Of a DNA stretch of 64,000 nucleotides, positions 13,901-28,000 are shown piece after piece. Every line of letters starts with the position of its first letter. Position 1 is the stretch's first letter. The translations under genes and the position numbers were made by a program. The notes below the pieces were generated by a model. It was not told the origin of the DNA and did not search any database. It saw nothing but the letters and a program-made list of their open reading frames with translations. Source of the DNA: Ascarosepion bandense (lineage: Eukaryota > Mollusca > Cephalopoda > Sepiida > Sepiidae); assembly GCA_037127315.1 (NCBI GenBank), contig JBBBDQ010000192.1, forward strand, positions 977,001 to 1,041,000. The letters are read 5' to 3'.

Positions 13901-16900
13901 CTTACATTCTAGCTGTTAATGTTAAATCTGTCTAGAAATCAAAGACACTCATAAAGGTCAATCCACAGGACTTGTTCCCTTATCATTACCCCCCGCCCCC
14001 GCCAACATCCCACACACAACTGACCAAGTATGTATAAGAAAAGAAATTTAAAATTAAACATTTTATAGAAAAAATTGGTTTCCAAACTGTGATCTAATTA
14101 AAATCTAAAATGTAATAGGAAAAATCTATTTCCTAAATCCAAAATTAAGATTAAATATACAAATTTACATTAATTATAAAGACTCTGCTTAAATACAAAA
14201 ATATTCTGTACAAAATAAGCATCCCACCCCTTGCTGACTCTTCTAAGAAATCCAAAGGATATAGTCTAGTCGCAAGATAATAAAAACTTACATTCTAACT
14301 GCTAATGTTAAATCTGTCTAGAAATCAAAGACTCTCATTAATCAACCATTTTAACTACCCACACCACTTTCTTCAAAATTCTAACGGTCAATACACGAGA
14401 CTTGTTTCCTTATCACTAACCCCCACCAACATCCCACACACAACTGACCAAATATAAGAAAAGAGGCTTTCCATTCCTATCCATACCGCCTGATGAGACA
14501 TTGAAGTTTCAATGTCAAAACAAATGTACAATTTGTAGTGGATATATATAAAAAAATTATGTACATGTTCTAAAATATAATTTATAATATATATTTACAT
14601 ACATACAGAGAGAGAGAGAAATTGCTAGAAAAGTAAACTTATACAGTGGTTCAAAAAGTAATATGATATTTTGTCTATGAATTATTAGAACTAACCAACT
14701 ACTGAGAAGTGAAGGTTATAATTAAACTGAGACCAGGATATAATTAAATGACTTTTAGTGTGTGTGTTATTTATAATTTATGGTAATATTCAATCCTATG
14801 GTAACTAACATATTTATGATGTTTTAGAACCTTGAATAAGTATTCACTGTTTTACAACAGATGGCATTCCCAGAACTGAGTGTGTATAGTTTCAGATGAT
14901 AACATGTCTATAAGGAAGTACTATAAGCAAGCTTGTCATTTTGCCAAAGTCTAAACAACTTTGTTTTTCATAGCGATAAACATGTCAGATTTCGTGCAAA
15001 AGAAAGTGTATTTGCGGGAAATTTTACTGCACTATTTTATACAAAGTAATCTGCAGCTGAAACACATAATTCTTGTTGAGGCTTATGGCAACCATACTCT
15101 GTTTAAAACAACATGCAGAAATTGGTTTAGATGCTTCAAAAATAATGATTTTGATGTTGAAGATGAAGCCCCTCTGGTGCACCAAAAAAAGTTAGAAGAC
15201 AAAGAATTGGAAGCATTACTTCATAAAGACTCATGTCATGGACAAGCTAAACTTGCAGAATCATTAGGAGCTGATCACACAACAGTTTTGAAATGTTTGA
15301 AAGAATTAGAAATAATTCAAAAGCAAGCAACCAAAACCATCACAGGAGATTGCTATCGATTACAATTGATACATTTGAGCCAAGCATTGATGAAAAAATA
15401 ACCCCTGTACGAGCCGAGACATGACAAAGTGATTTTGCAACATGACAATAGCTAGGCCACATGTAGTAAAACGAGTGAAAACCTAGTTGGAAACGCTTAA
15501 ATGCTGCCAGAAAGATAAGAAATAATGGCTAGCGATGGACAATACTTTCAATGACATGTTTCTTACTAATTTTTGTAAATAAAACATTACTTTTCATGAA
15601 AAATCAGCAAGGACTCATTCAAGGTCCTAATACAATATATATAAAATGTATAAAAGCAATAGAAACAGTGAGAAATATTTTCAGGTAAAGTAATCTAAAC
15701 TTATTGATAAATGGAACTTTGTCTATGTGTGTGTGTGTATCCGTTACCTATAGACTCCAAAAAGGCTGAACCAATTTTCTTGAAAATTTACACAATTGTA
15801 CTATAAGCATCTGCAAGTGTTCTTAGCTAGGTTTTGTGTCAAGGTACCCCCAATAAATATCGAAAATCGATAATCGAAAAAATCGGGTTATAGAAGGAGT
15901 GGTCCAATTTTAATCAAATTTGATACACTAATAGACAAAGACATAAGAAACAATATTCATAAGTTTCAAGGTTGCAGTTCTTATATAGTGCAGAAAATTT
16001 GATATCGATACCAAGAAATCAAAATTTGACTTACATCCATTCATTTTTCTTTCAGTCTACTGTTTCACTTTAACTGGAAACAACTACTGCTTTTTAGTCT
16101 TTCATGCCAACGTCCAAAGATTCTGAGCTCCAAGACCATGGATTAGTTTTAAAGTTTTCATTACACCCGAGCAACACCGGGTTATACTGCTAGTTATACA
16201 TAAATCCCAGCATAGTTAATTCAACAAGTTTAAAAACATTTCCTCATGTTAGTGTAATCAGCTGATCTTCTCAGCTTAAATATCTAGAATTACTACATGC
16301 TAAAGCTTCATTTCCCTTCAAACATGTATTGATCACTTTCTAATACAATTATTTACTGGTCTAATCTAAATCTAATTTAAATCTTACCTATAACTGTTTA
16401 GTGTGTGTGTATATATTATTTTAAAAACCAGGAATTTATTGAGAGTCTGTAAGGCCCTTTTATCCAACATCTCATCAGGAGAAAAAAATCGTTGACAACG
16501 AAAATAAAGAGCAAAAAAGGAGGGAAACACAATAAAATAAATATACATATAAATATATATATTTATAACGAGTGGAGAGGAATTCATGTATAAATAATTA
16601 GCGAGGGACAGTTACAATAAAATATCCCTCAATAAATTCAGAGACTTTACAAAATCTTTCTGCTGGCAGAGAGAAGGTTTCTGTAATGCTATAGAGACTG
16701 ATTTCAAAATCATTAAATGATTTTTGGAACTGGCCTTATGTATAATTTTGAACCACTCTTTCTTATACGACTTGGCACAGGCCATATTCTCCACTAGATG
16801 CTGAGCGATAGCTGATTCCATATTTATAGCGGGGAGGCAACATATGTTACCTATTTTGCCAAGTTGTATTTTAGAAGGCACATGCTGATTAATTCTTGTT

Positions 16901-19900
16901 TCCAAAGGTAAGGTTGTATGCCCCCACATAACCAGCAGCAATTCAATTCATATACCAAATTACTTAATTTGATGTAGGGCAAATCATCCTTATAAAATGA
17001 CAGAAACACAGACCTAGTCTGAAAAATACCACACAGAGCAACAGATGGAAGACAACCAGAAACAGACTTGTTGATCTGTGTAACCAAACTTTGGCCCTTA
17101 TTATGTCATTTCAAAACATTAATTTAAAACAGTGCTCAATATAAAACTAGAGCAATTAATATTTATTATAAATTAAACTTTAGAATATGTACAAACTACA
17201 ATCTACTACAAAATTGTACATTTTGTTTTGACAATGAAAGAACAATGTCTCATCAGGTAGATAATAATGATGGTAATAAATGTTATTTTTGGAAAGAAAA
17301 TTTAAGAAAACTCACTTCCTTTTATTTTTTGGAAAACTGTTCAAAAGGGTAGAAAAGATGAGAAAGCAAAAAGAGAAATCAAAAAGGGGGAAGAAAGAGG
17401 AAAGAGAAAGACACAGAGAAAATAAAAAGCAAAGAGGAAAAGAGAGAAAAAGAGAGAAATGAGAAGAAAGAACCAATGAAAGTCCCATTTCATAGCACTG
17501 CCTAAGAAGCCAGGTGCAAACAAGTATGAACTCCACCGAACAATCAGTCTGAAGAGCCACATTACAAAACTGATTGTCCAAATTCTGATGAATTGAGCAA
17601 GAAGCAGAATCAGACTAGAGATAGGACAAAAAATATGCGGTTTTGTCAAAGAACAAGAAACGCCATATTTATGATTAGGATGCTATCTGAAAGGGCAATA
17701 CAAATGAGAAAGGACGTGTACCTATGTTTTATTGATTATGTGAAGGCATTTAAGAATTGATAGAAATACTAAGTAACCTCAAAATATTTGGGAAAGACAT
17801 ATGAGTAATCAAGAATCTCTACTGGCAGCAAACCACCTGTGTACAGACAGGAAATGTTTCAGCAGTTATACAAAGAGAGAAAAGGGCGTAAGACAAAGAT
17901 GTGTCTTTGCACTGGATCTATTCAACTTGTGAGCAATGATGAGGTTTTGGGAAAAAGGGAAAGGAAAAGGAAATTAATACTGAGCATCAGGAAGAGATAG
18001 TTAAAGTTCTTGGAACATGCAATGAGGAAGGAGGGCTTGGAGAATCAGGCCAGACAGAGGAAAGGAGAAACAGGGAAAAACAGCATGTAACATACTTGAC
18101 GAGCCTGAGCAGATGGATGGCAGAACGGGAGTTGCGCGGTGTAATAGGAGAAAGCATGCTAAGAGCCACCAGGAATAGGGAGACATGGAAGGTTATGATT
18201 GCCTATGCCCTAAAAGGAAGAAGAAGATAGTAATAAAGAAGTTTTTGACAACTCCAAAATTAAATACATTAATGTATTAGAAAAAGTAAACTCAACACTG
18301 GTTTAGAATACTTTGTTAAAAACAAAGTAGGTGGAAATAAGTAGAAACTATGTAAAAGTAACATTGTATAGTTCAACCAACCCTTCAGCCATTATGTCCC
18401 AACAAAAATTGAAAAATTCTTCCTAAATTTAATTCACAAACATTTCTTCTATTAACCCACACTAAAAAGATTTTTAACAAAATGTGAAATTAGTTATAGT
18501 TTCTTTAAGAACATTAAAAAATATATTTCACAACATAATAATGATCTCAAATAAATACTTGACCCATGTGAATAATAACAGATACTTCTAATAATAGTGA
18601 CCCTTCTAAAAATAACTGAAACTGCCAAAAATATAAGACCTGTCCCTTGAATGGCTACTGTATGTCTAAAAGTATTATTTAAAGAACTTGCATCCATTTG
18701 GATGATGATGTTAAATTCTACATAAGAGCAACAGGAAATAATGAAAATATTGTTTCAATAATCATATGCTGTATTTAAACAACAGTAAATACAACAAAAC
18801 ATCACTTTATCCATATATCTAGGAGAGGCTGTTACTTGATCTGACATGTCTTAACTACTCAATCACAAAGGAATTTGTAGTTAGATCAATTGATGGTTTC
18901 TCCTAGGTCTATAGGAGTCGCAGGTTTGAATCCTGGGGTAGGATGCATATTTTTCTAACAAGATTTCCCAAATACTCATGCCAGTAGATATATATAAATA
19001 TACTGGTTGATTATAAAAAACAGAGTATCTACTCAATTATTCATTAAAAAATAATCAAACGAACTAAAAATATGTCAATTCATTCCAATTCCATTTTGTA
19101 TCTTTCTGTAACATTTTGCAATATATATATATATATATATACACACACACCCTCCACACATACACCAATCTAAAAAACACGCTTCTACTAGACAGACTCC
19201 ATTTTACGACCATGCAAGTCACATTTGCACCCAAACTAATGGCGTAAGTATGATCTTGGTCCATGCTTTTCTAACTTTTACATGTCCCACATAGAAAATA
19301 CACTTTTTAAAAAAAATTACCAAACCCACAATATACATCCACTATGTAGATAATGTTTTAATTCTTCTTCAGAACAAAAATGAAATTGATAATCTTAAAT
19401 TTGCATTAAAAAAAAATTCAGTACTCAACTTCACATATCAGCTTAGCAAAAAAAAAAACAAAAACAAAAAACTCCTGGTTTTAGACATCCTTGTGGAGTC
19501 TCGTAATAATACTTTCATTACCATTACTTCTCTTTACAAAAGACCCACCAGTAAAATTTATGTGGAGTGGGGTTAACAGATGTAAAAAAAATAGATTTAA
19601 AAAAAAATAATTTCATTCATTTGTGAATAAGTCCTGAAAATTTTATTAAAAGCTGACAATTATTTGATTTTTGCAAGAATTTCAAAATTAATGTTTGTCA
19701 CCAGAAAAAAACTGAGTTATGTAATATTATGTTTTCCATTGTAAACTCTCATAACAATTTGGTTACCTGCTGATATCAAACAAGACTTTTTGTCAAAACT
19801 TCGAATGTGTTAGAAGGGATTCAAAAGTTTTTAAAATAATTAAAAAATATTTTGATCTTTCCTCTTAATAATAATATAAACATTTTGATAGAAAAACTTT

Positions 19901-21974
19901 GTTTTTATTAAGTTTGGGGCTTTTTTTTATTCATACTGTGCTGTTTTTTTACCAATTTAATGGAGGTACCTAAAAGCTGGAAATGTTGTCCCTTTATCAG
20001 GATTGTATAAAAATTCACTAATTGAATGAGCAACAGAATCTGGAGTGAATAAATCTGATGTTTTTTTTCTATAGTTTTACCAAATAATAATTAAAAAAAC
20101 TTTTGTTGTTGTAATTGTAATTGCTGTTCATGTTGTTGTTTTTGTTGCTACAATTGTTGTTTGTTTTTACTTTTGTAGCACCAACATTTGAATCATGATA
20201 GATTTTAATTCATTCATTTTCCTGTACTCTGCTGTATATTTCTTAGATTAATTTTTGAGTAACTATGCCTAGTTATTTCTTTGTAATCCTGCAAATATTA
20301 TGTCTCTTTGGTGAAGTGGTAAATATTAACTGAATATCCTATTACAATATGTAGGATATGTATTCTATTTTTTGTTTCCTTGTGTAAGTTCAAATGAATA
20401 CTCGTCGCTACTTTTGTAAAGTCATCACTCAATAAATCTCCGGCCTAACTAATAAAACAGCAACTTTTTGGCAAAATTCGACTTTATTCATCAACATAGT
20501 CTCCTTCTAGGGTGATACACTGATTCCAGCTTTTCTCTAACAATTCAATGCCTATTTTGTAGAACGATTTGTCTTTGGCTTCAAAAACACCTCATTTTCC
20601 AATATCACTTCTTTATTGGAGCCAAATCTCTTTCCCTGGAGCATTCTTTTGAGAGCTGCAAAAAGCCGGTAGTTGTTGGAGAATAGGGTGAATGCAGAAG
20701 CAATTTGAAGTGCAATTCATGCAATTTTGCCATTGTTGCAATTGACTTGTGATACAGTGTGTTGTCTTAGTGAAAGATCACTTTTTCTTCTTCATTTGTG
20801 ACTGTTTTTTGGCAATTTCTTCATTCAAACACACCAGTAATGCTATATAATATTTGCCATTGATGGTTCTTCCTTTCTCAAGGTAATCGATGAACAAAAT
20901 ACCTTGCAAATTTTAAAATACAGAGACCAAAATCTTGCCTGTTGATGTTTGCATCTTTGATTGCTTTGGACAGCTTTCATCTGCTGCTGTATACTCACCT
21001 GACAGCTGATTTGACGCTGGAGTGAAGTGGCGTATCCATATTTCATCCATCGTCACATATTTACACAAAAATTCTTTCTTGTTGCATTGAAACTGTTGTA
21101 AACAATGCTCTGAATCATCGACATGTCGTTTTTGATCGACTGTGAGCAAATGAAGCACCCACTTTGAACATAGCTTTCTCATTGACAAATGTTCATATAA
21201 AATGGTAACTACACTGCCTTCTGATACATTTCAATCTCACACAACTTCAATTATTTACGATTGGCCAAAACAAGTTTGTGGATTTTTTTTTTTTGTGTTT
21301 TCCGGGACAACTGCTGATTTTGGGAGACCTGAGTGTTCAGCATCATTTATGTCTTTACGACCATGTTTAAAGCCAGCATACCACCTCTTAATTGTTGTTT
21401 CTGACAGAGCAGAGTTCAAACACTTCTCAAGATGTTGCTTTGCTTGAACAGTATTTTTTCCCATCAATGTTTTATCAACATATGAAATTCAGATTTTTCC
21501 ATTGCAAGAGTAGCTTCTCTTAAATAACTGTAATTTGTAAACTAATAATCCAGTTGAGCCCAAATTTTGTCACGTGCCATTTGAAAGTTAGTACTTCATA
21601 AAAATATGGAATTTTTATTAGTGGCACCATCTATAAGTCAGGCCTGGTACTTACTGAGTGAAGTGTTACTAGAAATAATGCTTTCAAAAAATACTGTCAG
21701 ACCTTTTCTTTTCTGACTTGCATGGTTATTATGTACTCATATATATATTATTAGTACAATTTTACATTATCACAGTTGCCTGATTCCTCTAATTACATCA
21801 AAACAAGGTTGACTATATTTGTTCTCTGGTAATCTGTGTTCAAACTGAAATATTGGCAGTGATACTTTATTCATATAAGACATATCACCTTTGGGGTCAT
21901 GTATGAGAGAGATATGAAATGAGGAGCAAACATGATTGAATGGCTATTAAGATATGGCAGAACATCATCATCAT

Positions 21975-22020
<46 letters not shown>

Positions 22021-25000
22021 GTTTGTTTCAACCTCAGTGGGTTATTTAATGCTGGTAAAATTTCTACAATAGATTTGTATGAATAGAATATATATTTTTT
22101 GTAAGAAATTGTAGATCGGGTTTCATTGACATATTTTTGTAAAATGGGTTTTGTTGAGAGTTAGATCTATTACTGGTAATATTCTTTTCCCTTCAAAAAT
22201 GTGTTACTGGCATTTTTTTTTTTTCAAAAATATATTCCTGGAGCTTTTACTATAAAAGTCTATTTTTATACTTTCATAGTGTTTTGATCCAAACACTCTG
22301 TGTCTGGGGAATGTCAAGGGTAGGTTTTTCTTTATGTGACTTCACATGATTCTTCCATCCAGCTTCTTGAAAGAAGCATGCACTGACAGAAATCACATGT
22401 TTACCCTTTGATGTCCTTGTTGATTATCACACATTTGAAGTTGCCACTTCAGCCATTTGTGTTCTAGATGACATTCTTTGAAGAATTGACAACTGTCTCT
22501 TATTTGCCCTCTCCATCCAGTGCTATCTACAGCTACTACCAATTGTTGATATAAAATTTTACCTTTTTTTGGTTGTTCTTGATTTGTATCTCTTTATTGG
22601 TTTGTGCCGAGAATGCTTTTCAATACTCAGCACATCATAAAACAATTGTTTCAGGAGTCTACTTTTGAATTATGTGTCCTGTCCATCACATTTAGAAAGA
22701 TGTTGCAAGAGCCTCTAAGCTTTAGCAGTTGGCTCTGACTAGGATATCAGTGTCAGGAGTTCTACTTTCCCATTTGATATTCAATATGATTCTCAGGCAT
22801 TTCTGCTGGAAACACTCAAGTATTTTTATGTTTGCTGAGTAGTGTCCAGGTTTCAGAGGTGTATAAAAGAGCTGTCAGAACACAAGCTCTATATACACAC
22901 ACCCTGGTATGGTCAGTAATGTTATGAGCTGCTTATATTCTTCTTTCTAGCTTTATGAAAGCCACAGAGGCCTTCTAGATGCGCAGATATATTTCAGAAT
23001 CCAAAGAGCCATCTTTTGTAAATGGGCTGCCAAGATAAATGAACTTCTCAACTACCTCTAATCTTGTTCCATGAACAAAGATGTTGGGCTCAATATATGT
23101 TTCTCTAAGGGCAGGAGTAAACTGATGTGAAGTGAAGTTTAGCGCTAACCAGTCGCCAAGCTCCTGACTTATTCTAAGTGATAAGTTATATAGGCACTCT
23201 CTTGCACTTATGCAAATTAGGTATATTAATTTGCCAGTGTCACTACATCTCTCTGAAACATATAGGTTTTATACCTCTAGTAATTCTTGTACTTCTTCTC
23301 ATGATAGTCTCATTACTTTGCTCTACTTCTCTCCCATATTTCTTTCTTTGGGAGACCTAGATCTGTCCCGCACCCAGCTGTAATCATCTGCATTGTCTTG
23401 CATTATTTGATCTTCATCCAAACTTTCCAACTCATTCTGACCCACTTGATTCTGCATTACTTCGTCTTCTGATGTTTCATTCTGTAAAGGTTGTTCTAAT
23501 GAATCATTACCAGATGGAATCCTATCCATTTCTTCCTCATTTTGCTCTTCATATTCACCCTGGGTACTTATTTGATCTTCATGGGCTAATAAACTGTTGC
23601 CGTTTTCTCTATTTATTATAGCTGTATTGTGGCCTTTTTGCATGATAAATTCTGCCCTTTCTGGATTGTTCTTTTTGTACCAAATTTTTTCATTTGTGGA
23701 ATATGACATTGTTAGTGGAGCTCTATTTTGCCTTCCCATTAAAGTTGATGAACTTTCTAGTCTTCCAGCGTGTGATACTGTGCGATAGCCTAAAAACAAC
23801 TTCAGTAGAAAAACTTCTACTTTTTTTTTTGCTGAGAGCATGATTTAGTCCCTTTTTTATGGTCAGCACCATTCTTTCTGCTAACCCATTCAACTGAGGG
23901 TGATATGGAAGTATCTTATATGGTTTACATCCTATTTTTTCTAACCATTAATTAAGATCATCATCACAAAATTCTGGTGCATTGTCAGATACCAGGGTTT
24001 TTGGTATGCCATTTCTGGAAAATATGACCCTTAGAATCTGTTTTATCGTAGAACTTTTCTTGTCTGGCACCTGTATTATTTCAGTCCAGTCTGAAAAAGA
24101 GTCTTCTAGAATTAATAAGAGTCCAACTCCATTAATATATGCATGATCCATATGCACTCTACTCCATGGCTCCACTTCTCTGGGCCACAAGTAAAGTAGT
24201 CTATGTAAAATTTCTTCATTCTTTACAATTTTTGCACCTTTTTATATATTCTTTGACATCTCTTGAATATCCAAACCACCATGCTTCTAATTTTATCCTT
24301 TTTTGTGTGGCCGCTACTCCACAATGTACATCATCATGTACACGTTTTCTTACCAATTTTCTTTGTGTTTTTAGGGGAACTACCAGATCCCCATTACAAA
24401 CCACTCCTTGTTCTATCGTTAATTTCTGTTTTATTTCTTTGTAGGGTTTTTCCACCCTAGAACAATTTCCCCATGAGTATTTTCTTATTCTCGATAATAT
24501 CCTACTTAGTACTGGATCATGTCTAGTTTCCGCAGCCATTCTATCTAAAGACAAAACATCAGTCTTCTACCCAATGTAAGGATGCATCTTCAAATTCTTC
24601 TGTTGTCTCCTTGTAAAATCGCAATCTTGATAGTGCGTCTATGTGTGGAATTGAATTTCCTTTGACATATTCTATATCAAAGTCAAATGCCATTAATCTT
24701 ATTGCCCATCTTAGTATCCTTGATGTTGTGACTTTAGGTAACTCTTTCCTTGGGTTAAATATAAACTCTCATGATCTATGATCACTTCTTAACAGAAATT
24801 TTTTTCCAATTAAAAATTGTTGGACTCTAGTAGTTGTCCACATGATAGCTAATGCTTCTTTCTCTATATTTGAATAATTAAATTCTGTGTTTGTTAGTCT
24901 TCTTGATAAGTACATTATTGGATGTCCTTCTTGTGATAATATTCCCGATATTGAATGTTCGCTTGCATCTGTGGTTAATCCTTTTTTGGATCAAACATTT

Positions 25001-28000
25001 TCACTGCTGGTTTCTTTGCTATAATTATTTTTAATCTGTCAAAAGCATTTTGTTGTTCCTCTGACCAAATAAATTCAACATTCTTTTTTCTTAAATTTGC
25101 AAACGGTTCAGTGAAGTCCGTGTATTTTGATCAATATCGCCCGTAAAAATTATCAATCCCAAAAAAGAGTCCAGTTCTTTCTTATTTGTAGGTACAGCTA
25201 CTTTTAGTATTCTATCAAGGCTTGGTCTGGTGATATACCTTCTTTTGAAATGGAATAACCTAAAAAAGGTATTTTACTACAATTGCTTATGCATTTTTTT
25301 TCATTTATTGTCATTCCAGCATTTTTTTAATCTATTCAAGATTATGTCTGTTTTCTATTTTAATTCCATTTCATTAGTGGCTCCTATGCATATATAATCT
25401 TGGTAACAAATCATATTTCCTAAAACCTGTTCGATGGCCCTTTGAAATATGATGCTTACGTTTTTTATTCCATATGGCATCCTTTTCCATCTTAGTAACC
25501 CTATTGGCATATTTATCGTGGTTACTTCTTTGAAGTTATCGTCTATCGGTACTTGGTGGTATGCCATTTTTAAATCTATTTTTGCAAAAATGCTCATTCC
25601 TGCCAGTGCATGCAATGCAACTTCAACATTCAATATGGGATATGAATCCGAACAGATTTTATGATTTACACCCATTTTGTAATCTCCACAGATACGTAAA
25701 TCACCATCTGTCTTCCTCAACACTACAATGGGTGATGTCCACTTGCTATCCCTAGGGGGAACATGTTCAAGAAGGTCTTATTTTATTAATTTTCGTAGTT
25801 TTGTTACTACTAATGGCAACAAATGTACTAGTACTTTTTCAGTGTTTTCCATTTTTATCTCATTAATTACATTAGTAGAATTTTTGTTAAGCACGTCGTT
25901 TCCAAGAAGTACGTGGTTCTTTTTACAATGTGTGACAATTACAGGTATTACTGCAAATTTACCTTCTAACTCCAAGGAACCTTCAAAGTATCCTAAAGTC
26001 ATAAAAATGACTGACCCATCAAATTGGCATAGTTGTAAACTGCTCTTTCGTAAGGGTAACTTTTTTTGTGTATCAGCGTTACTTCACTCCCAGTATCCAT
26101 TTGCATATCTACATTGCAGTTGTTAATTTTAATGTTTAATATAATGTCTTTTTTCTTTTGTTCAGTTTTTTCTATATTCTTATTTTTTAATGTAAAGACC
26201 TCCATATTGGTTTCATTTTCTTCAACTCTTTCAAGATTTTTCTTTTTTACTTTGCATACTGCTTAAAAGTGGTCCTTTTTTAAGCAATTTTTACTTATTT
26301 TTCCAAATCCTGGGCATTTTTCCTTTTTTTATTCCATGATCACGTCCACAATATGAACATCTTATCTTTTTTACATGTACATCTCAGCGGATATTTGTTC
26401 ACTGGGTTGACTTTTATGATGGTTGTATTTCTGTATTAATTCTTGTTGCTGTATAAAGTCAATGCATGTATTTAAAGATATATTTCCTATTTGTAGTTGT
26501 TCCATTATTTTATATCGGTGTGATGCATTGCACATACCTTCAATTAACCTTAATTGAATCACGTCCTCTTCAATAGTTTGTCTGTCTTGTCTGAGCTTTT
26601 CAAATTCGCTATATCTACCCGCATTTCGTAGACGGTATAGACATTTTATAATTGGTATGCCAATTTCTTGTATCAATGACATGAATTTCGTTCTTTCCAT
26701 CACTACCAGTCTTTTCTTGGGTCTCATATTTTTCCTTATAATCTGACATTTTTTCGAAAGCCAGGTCTTCCAAGTTTGTGGGATATGCCATGGTGGAGAC
26801 TTTCATTATCACCTCGCATCCCGCTGTAGCCAAAAATAAATCTGTAATTTCATTTTCGCCTCCCTTCTCCTTGTTGTCTTTCAGATTTTTGCTTCTCGCA
26901 GTGGCAGAAAAACAGTGAATCCATGCATCTACAACATCTGGATCTTCTAGAGACAAATGGTATCCTATTGGCAGCACCATTGATGTGAAGTGAAGTTTAG
27001 CACAAACCAGTTGCCAAGCTCCCCACTTATTCTAAGTGATGAGTTATATAGGTTCTCTCTTGCACTTATGCAAATTAGGCATATTAATTTTTCAGTGTCA
27101 CTACATAAACATTGCCTGGGTTTTTGTGAGGCTTATCATGACACCAAATGCTGTGCATGAGAATGAGAAAAGGCTCATAATATGCTGTATACCAGCTTCT
27201 GTATGAGCTAAAAAGTCAGCATTGTCTATGTAGAGTAGCTCTCTAATCAAATCTTGGAAAGTTTTTTCAGTGGTTCTGAAGTGCAAATGGATGCCTTCAT
27301 CACAATCTTGGAAAGCATGTGCAAGTGGAGCATAAAAAAAGATAGTGAGTGTGGGGACTAAGATATTAGCCTGTTTAATAGGGATTTTCCCTGAGAGTTG
27401 TTCATTGAAAATAACCCATGCTTTCATATTCCTGTGCAACTGCTTGACCATTTTCACAAACTCTGGTAGACATCCTACCTTTCTGAGTTTGAGTTTTGTT
27501 TAACAGCATATCAATCTCTGTGTGTTATTTAATGCCAAAAAAGTAAGATTTTAAGATATTTTATTTTTTGTGTTTGGTTATAGTGAGAAGGTTGATTTAG
27601 TCAGATTTTAACAAAATTTTTTTTTAATTTTTTATTTTTATTTTAGAAAACTGAAGATGTTTTCTAGTTTTGTATTAAAAAATGTATTGATGGTAATAAT
27701 TATTTTTTCTTCAAAAATGCATTTTGGTAATAATTCTTTTTTTTACCTTCAAAAATGTGTTATGTAATGATTTTTTCCTACAAAAATGTATATTTTTCTA
27801 TAAGATCTATTTTTATGTATATATTTCTATTTTTATACTTTCATAGTGTTTTGACCCCAGTTTGTGGGTTAATTATGTGCTCATAGCTGGGATCCTAACC
27901 GGTGCTACAACTCCAGATCAGGGTGGACCTGGGAACAACAGCAATTAAGAGGTGGTTTCATGCTCCTCACAGCCTCCCAATCAGAGGCTTGCTGCTGGAT

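Larger units (their letters stand above)
11087..14587 (+). mobile_element. Penelope-like element derivative with long inverted arms and hammerhead-like tips
   Basis: A central GIY-YIG open frame (12366-13181, plus strand) is flanked by near-perfect inverted arms: 11143 to about 12336, and about 13438 to 14587. Outer paired positions sum to 25730 throughout (for example 11281 with 14449 and 11705 with 14025), so there are no net indels over most of the arm. Several hundred bases near the outer ends look identical. Each arm contains two tandem subunits with period 424 in the left arm. A hammerhead-like motif sits at each tip and points outward. Left of the arm, 11090-11142 continues homology with the PLE fragment near 17117-17160. 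PLEs are known for terminal pseudo-LTRs with hammerhead motifs. The inverted 5' arm and absence of a reverse transcriptase make this an unusual derivative. Confidence 0.8.
23123..27105 (-). mobile_element. Complete but decayed Ty3/Gypsy retrotransposon with 125-bp LTRs
   Basis: Two 125-bp direct repeats (23123-23247 and 26981-27105) begin TGATGTGAAG and end CACTACA, and are flanked by TAAAC on both outer sides (23118-23122, 27106-27110). Transcription would be on the minus strand. Order is gag, protease, reverse transcriptase-RNase H, integrase. Every region contains frameshifts or stops. Its insertion point lies within the RTE-type LINE. Confidence 0.92.

Noticed and set aside
16440..16495. 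Another hammerhead core (CTGATGAGATG on minus near 16474)
   Set aside because: The sequence after the core does not form stem II or a GAAA segment; it is the end of the PLE 3' region only.
17280..17462. Lys/Glu/Arg-rich 60-codon frame
   Set aside because: It is the translation of a purine-rich tract next to a LINE fragment; no homolog-like motif and no exon signals.
23597..25755. Several plus-strand frames
   Set aside because: They are antisense shadows of the Gypsy integrase, reverse transcriptase and tail on the minus strand.
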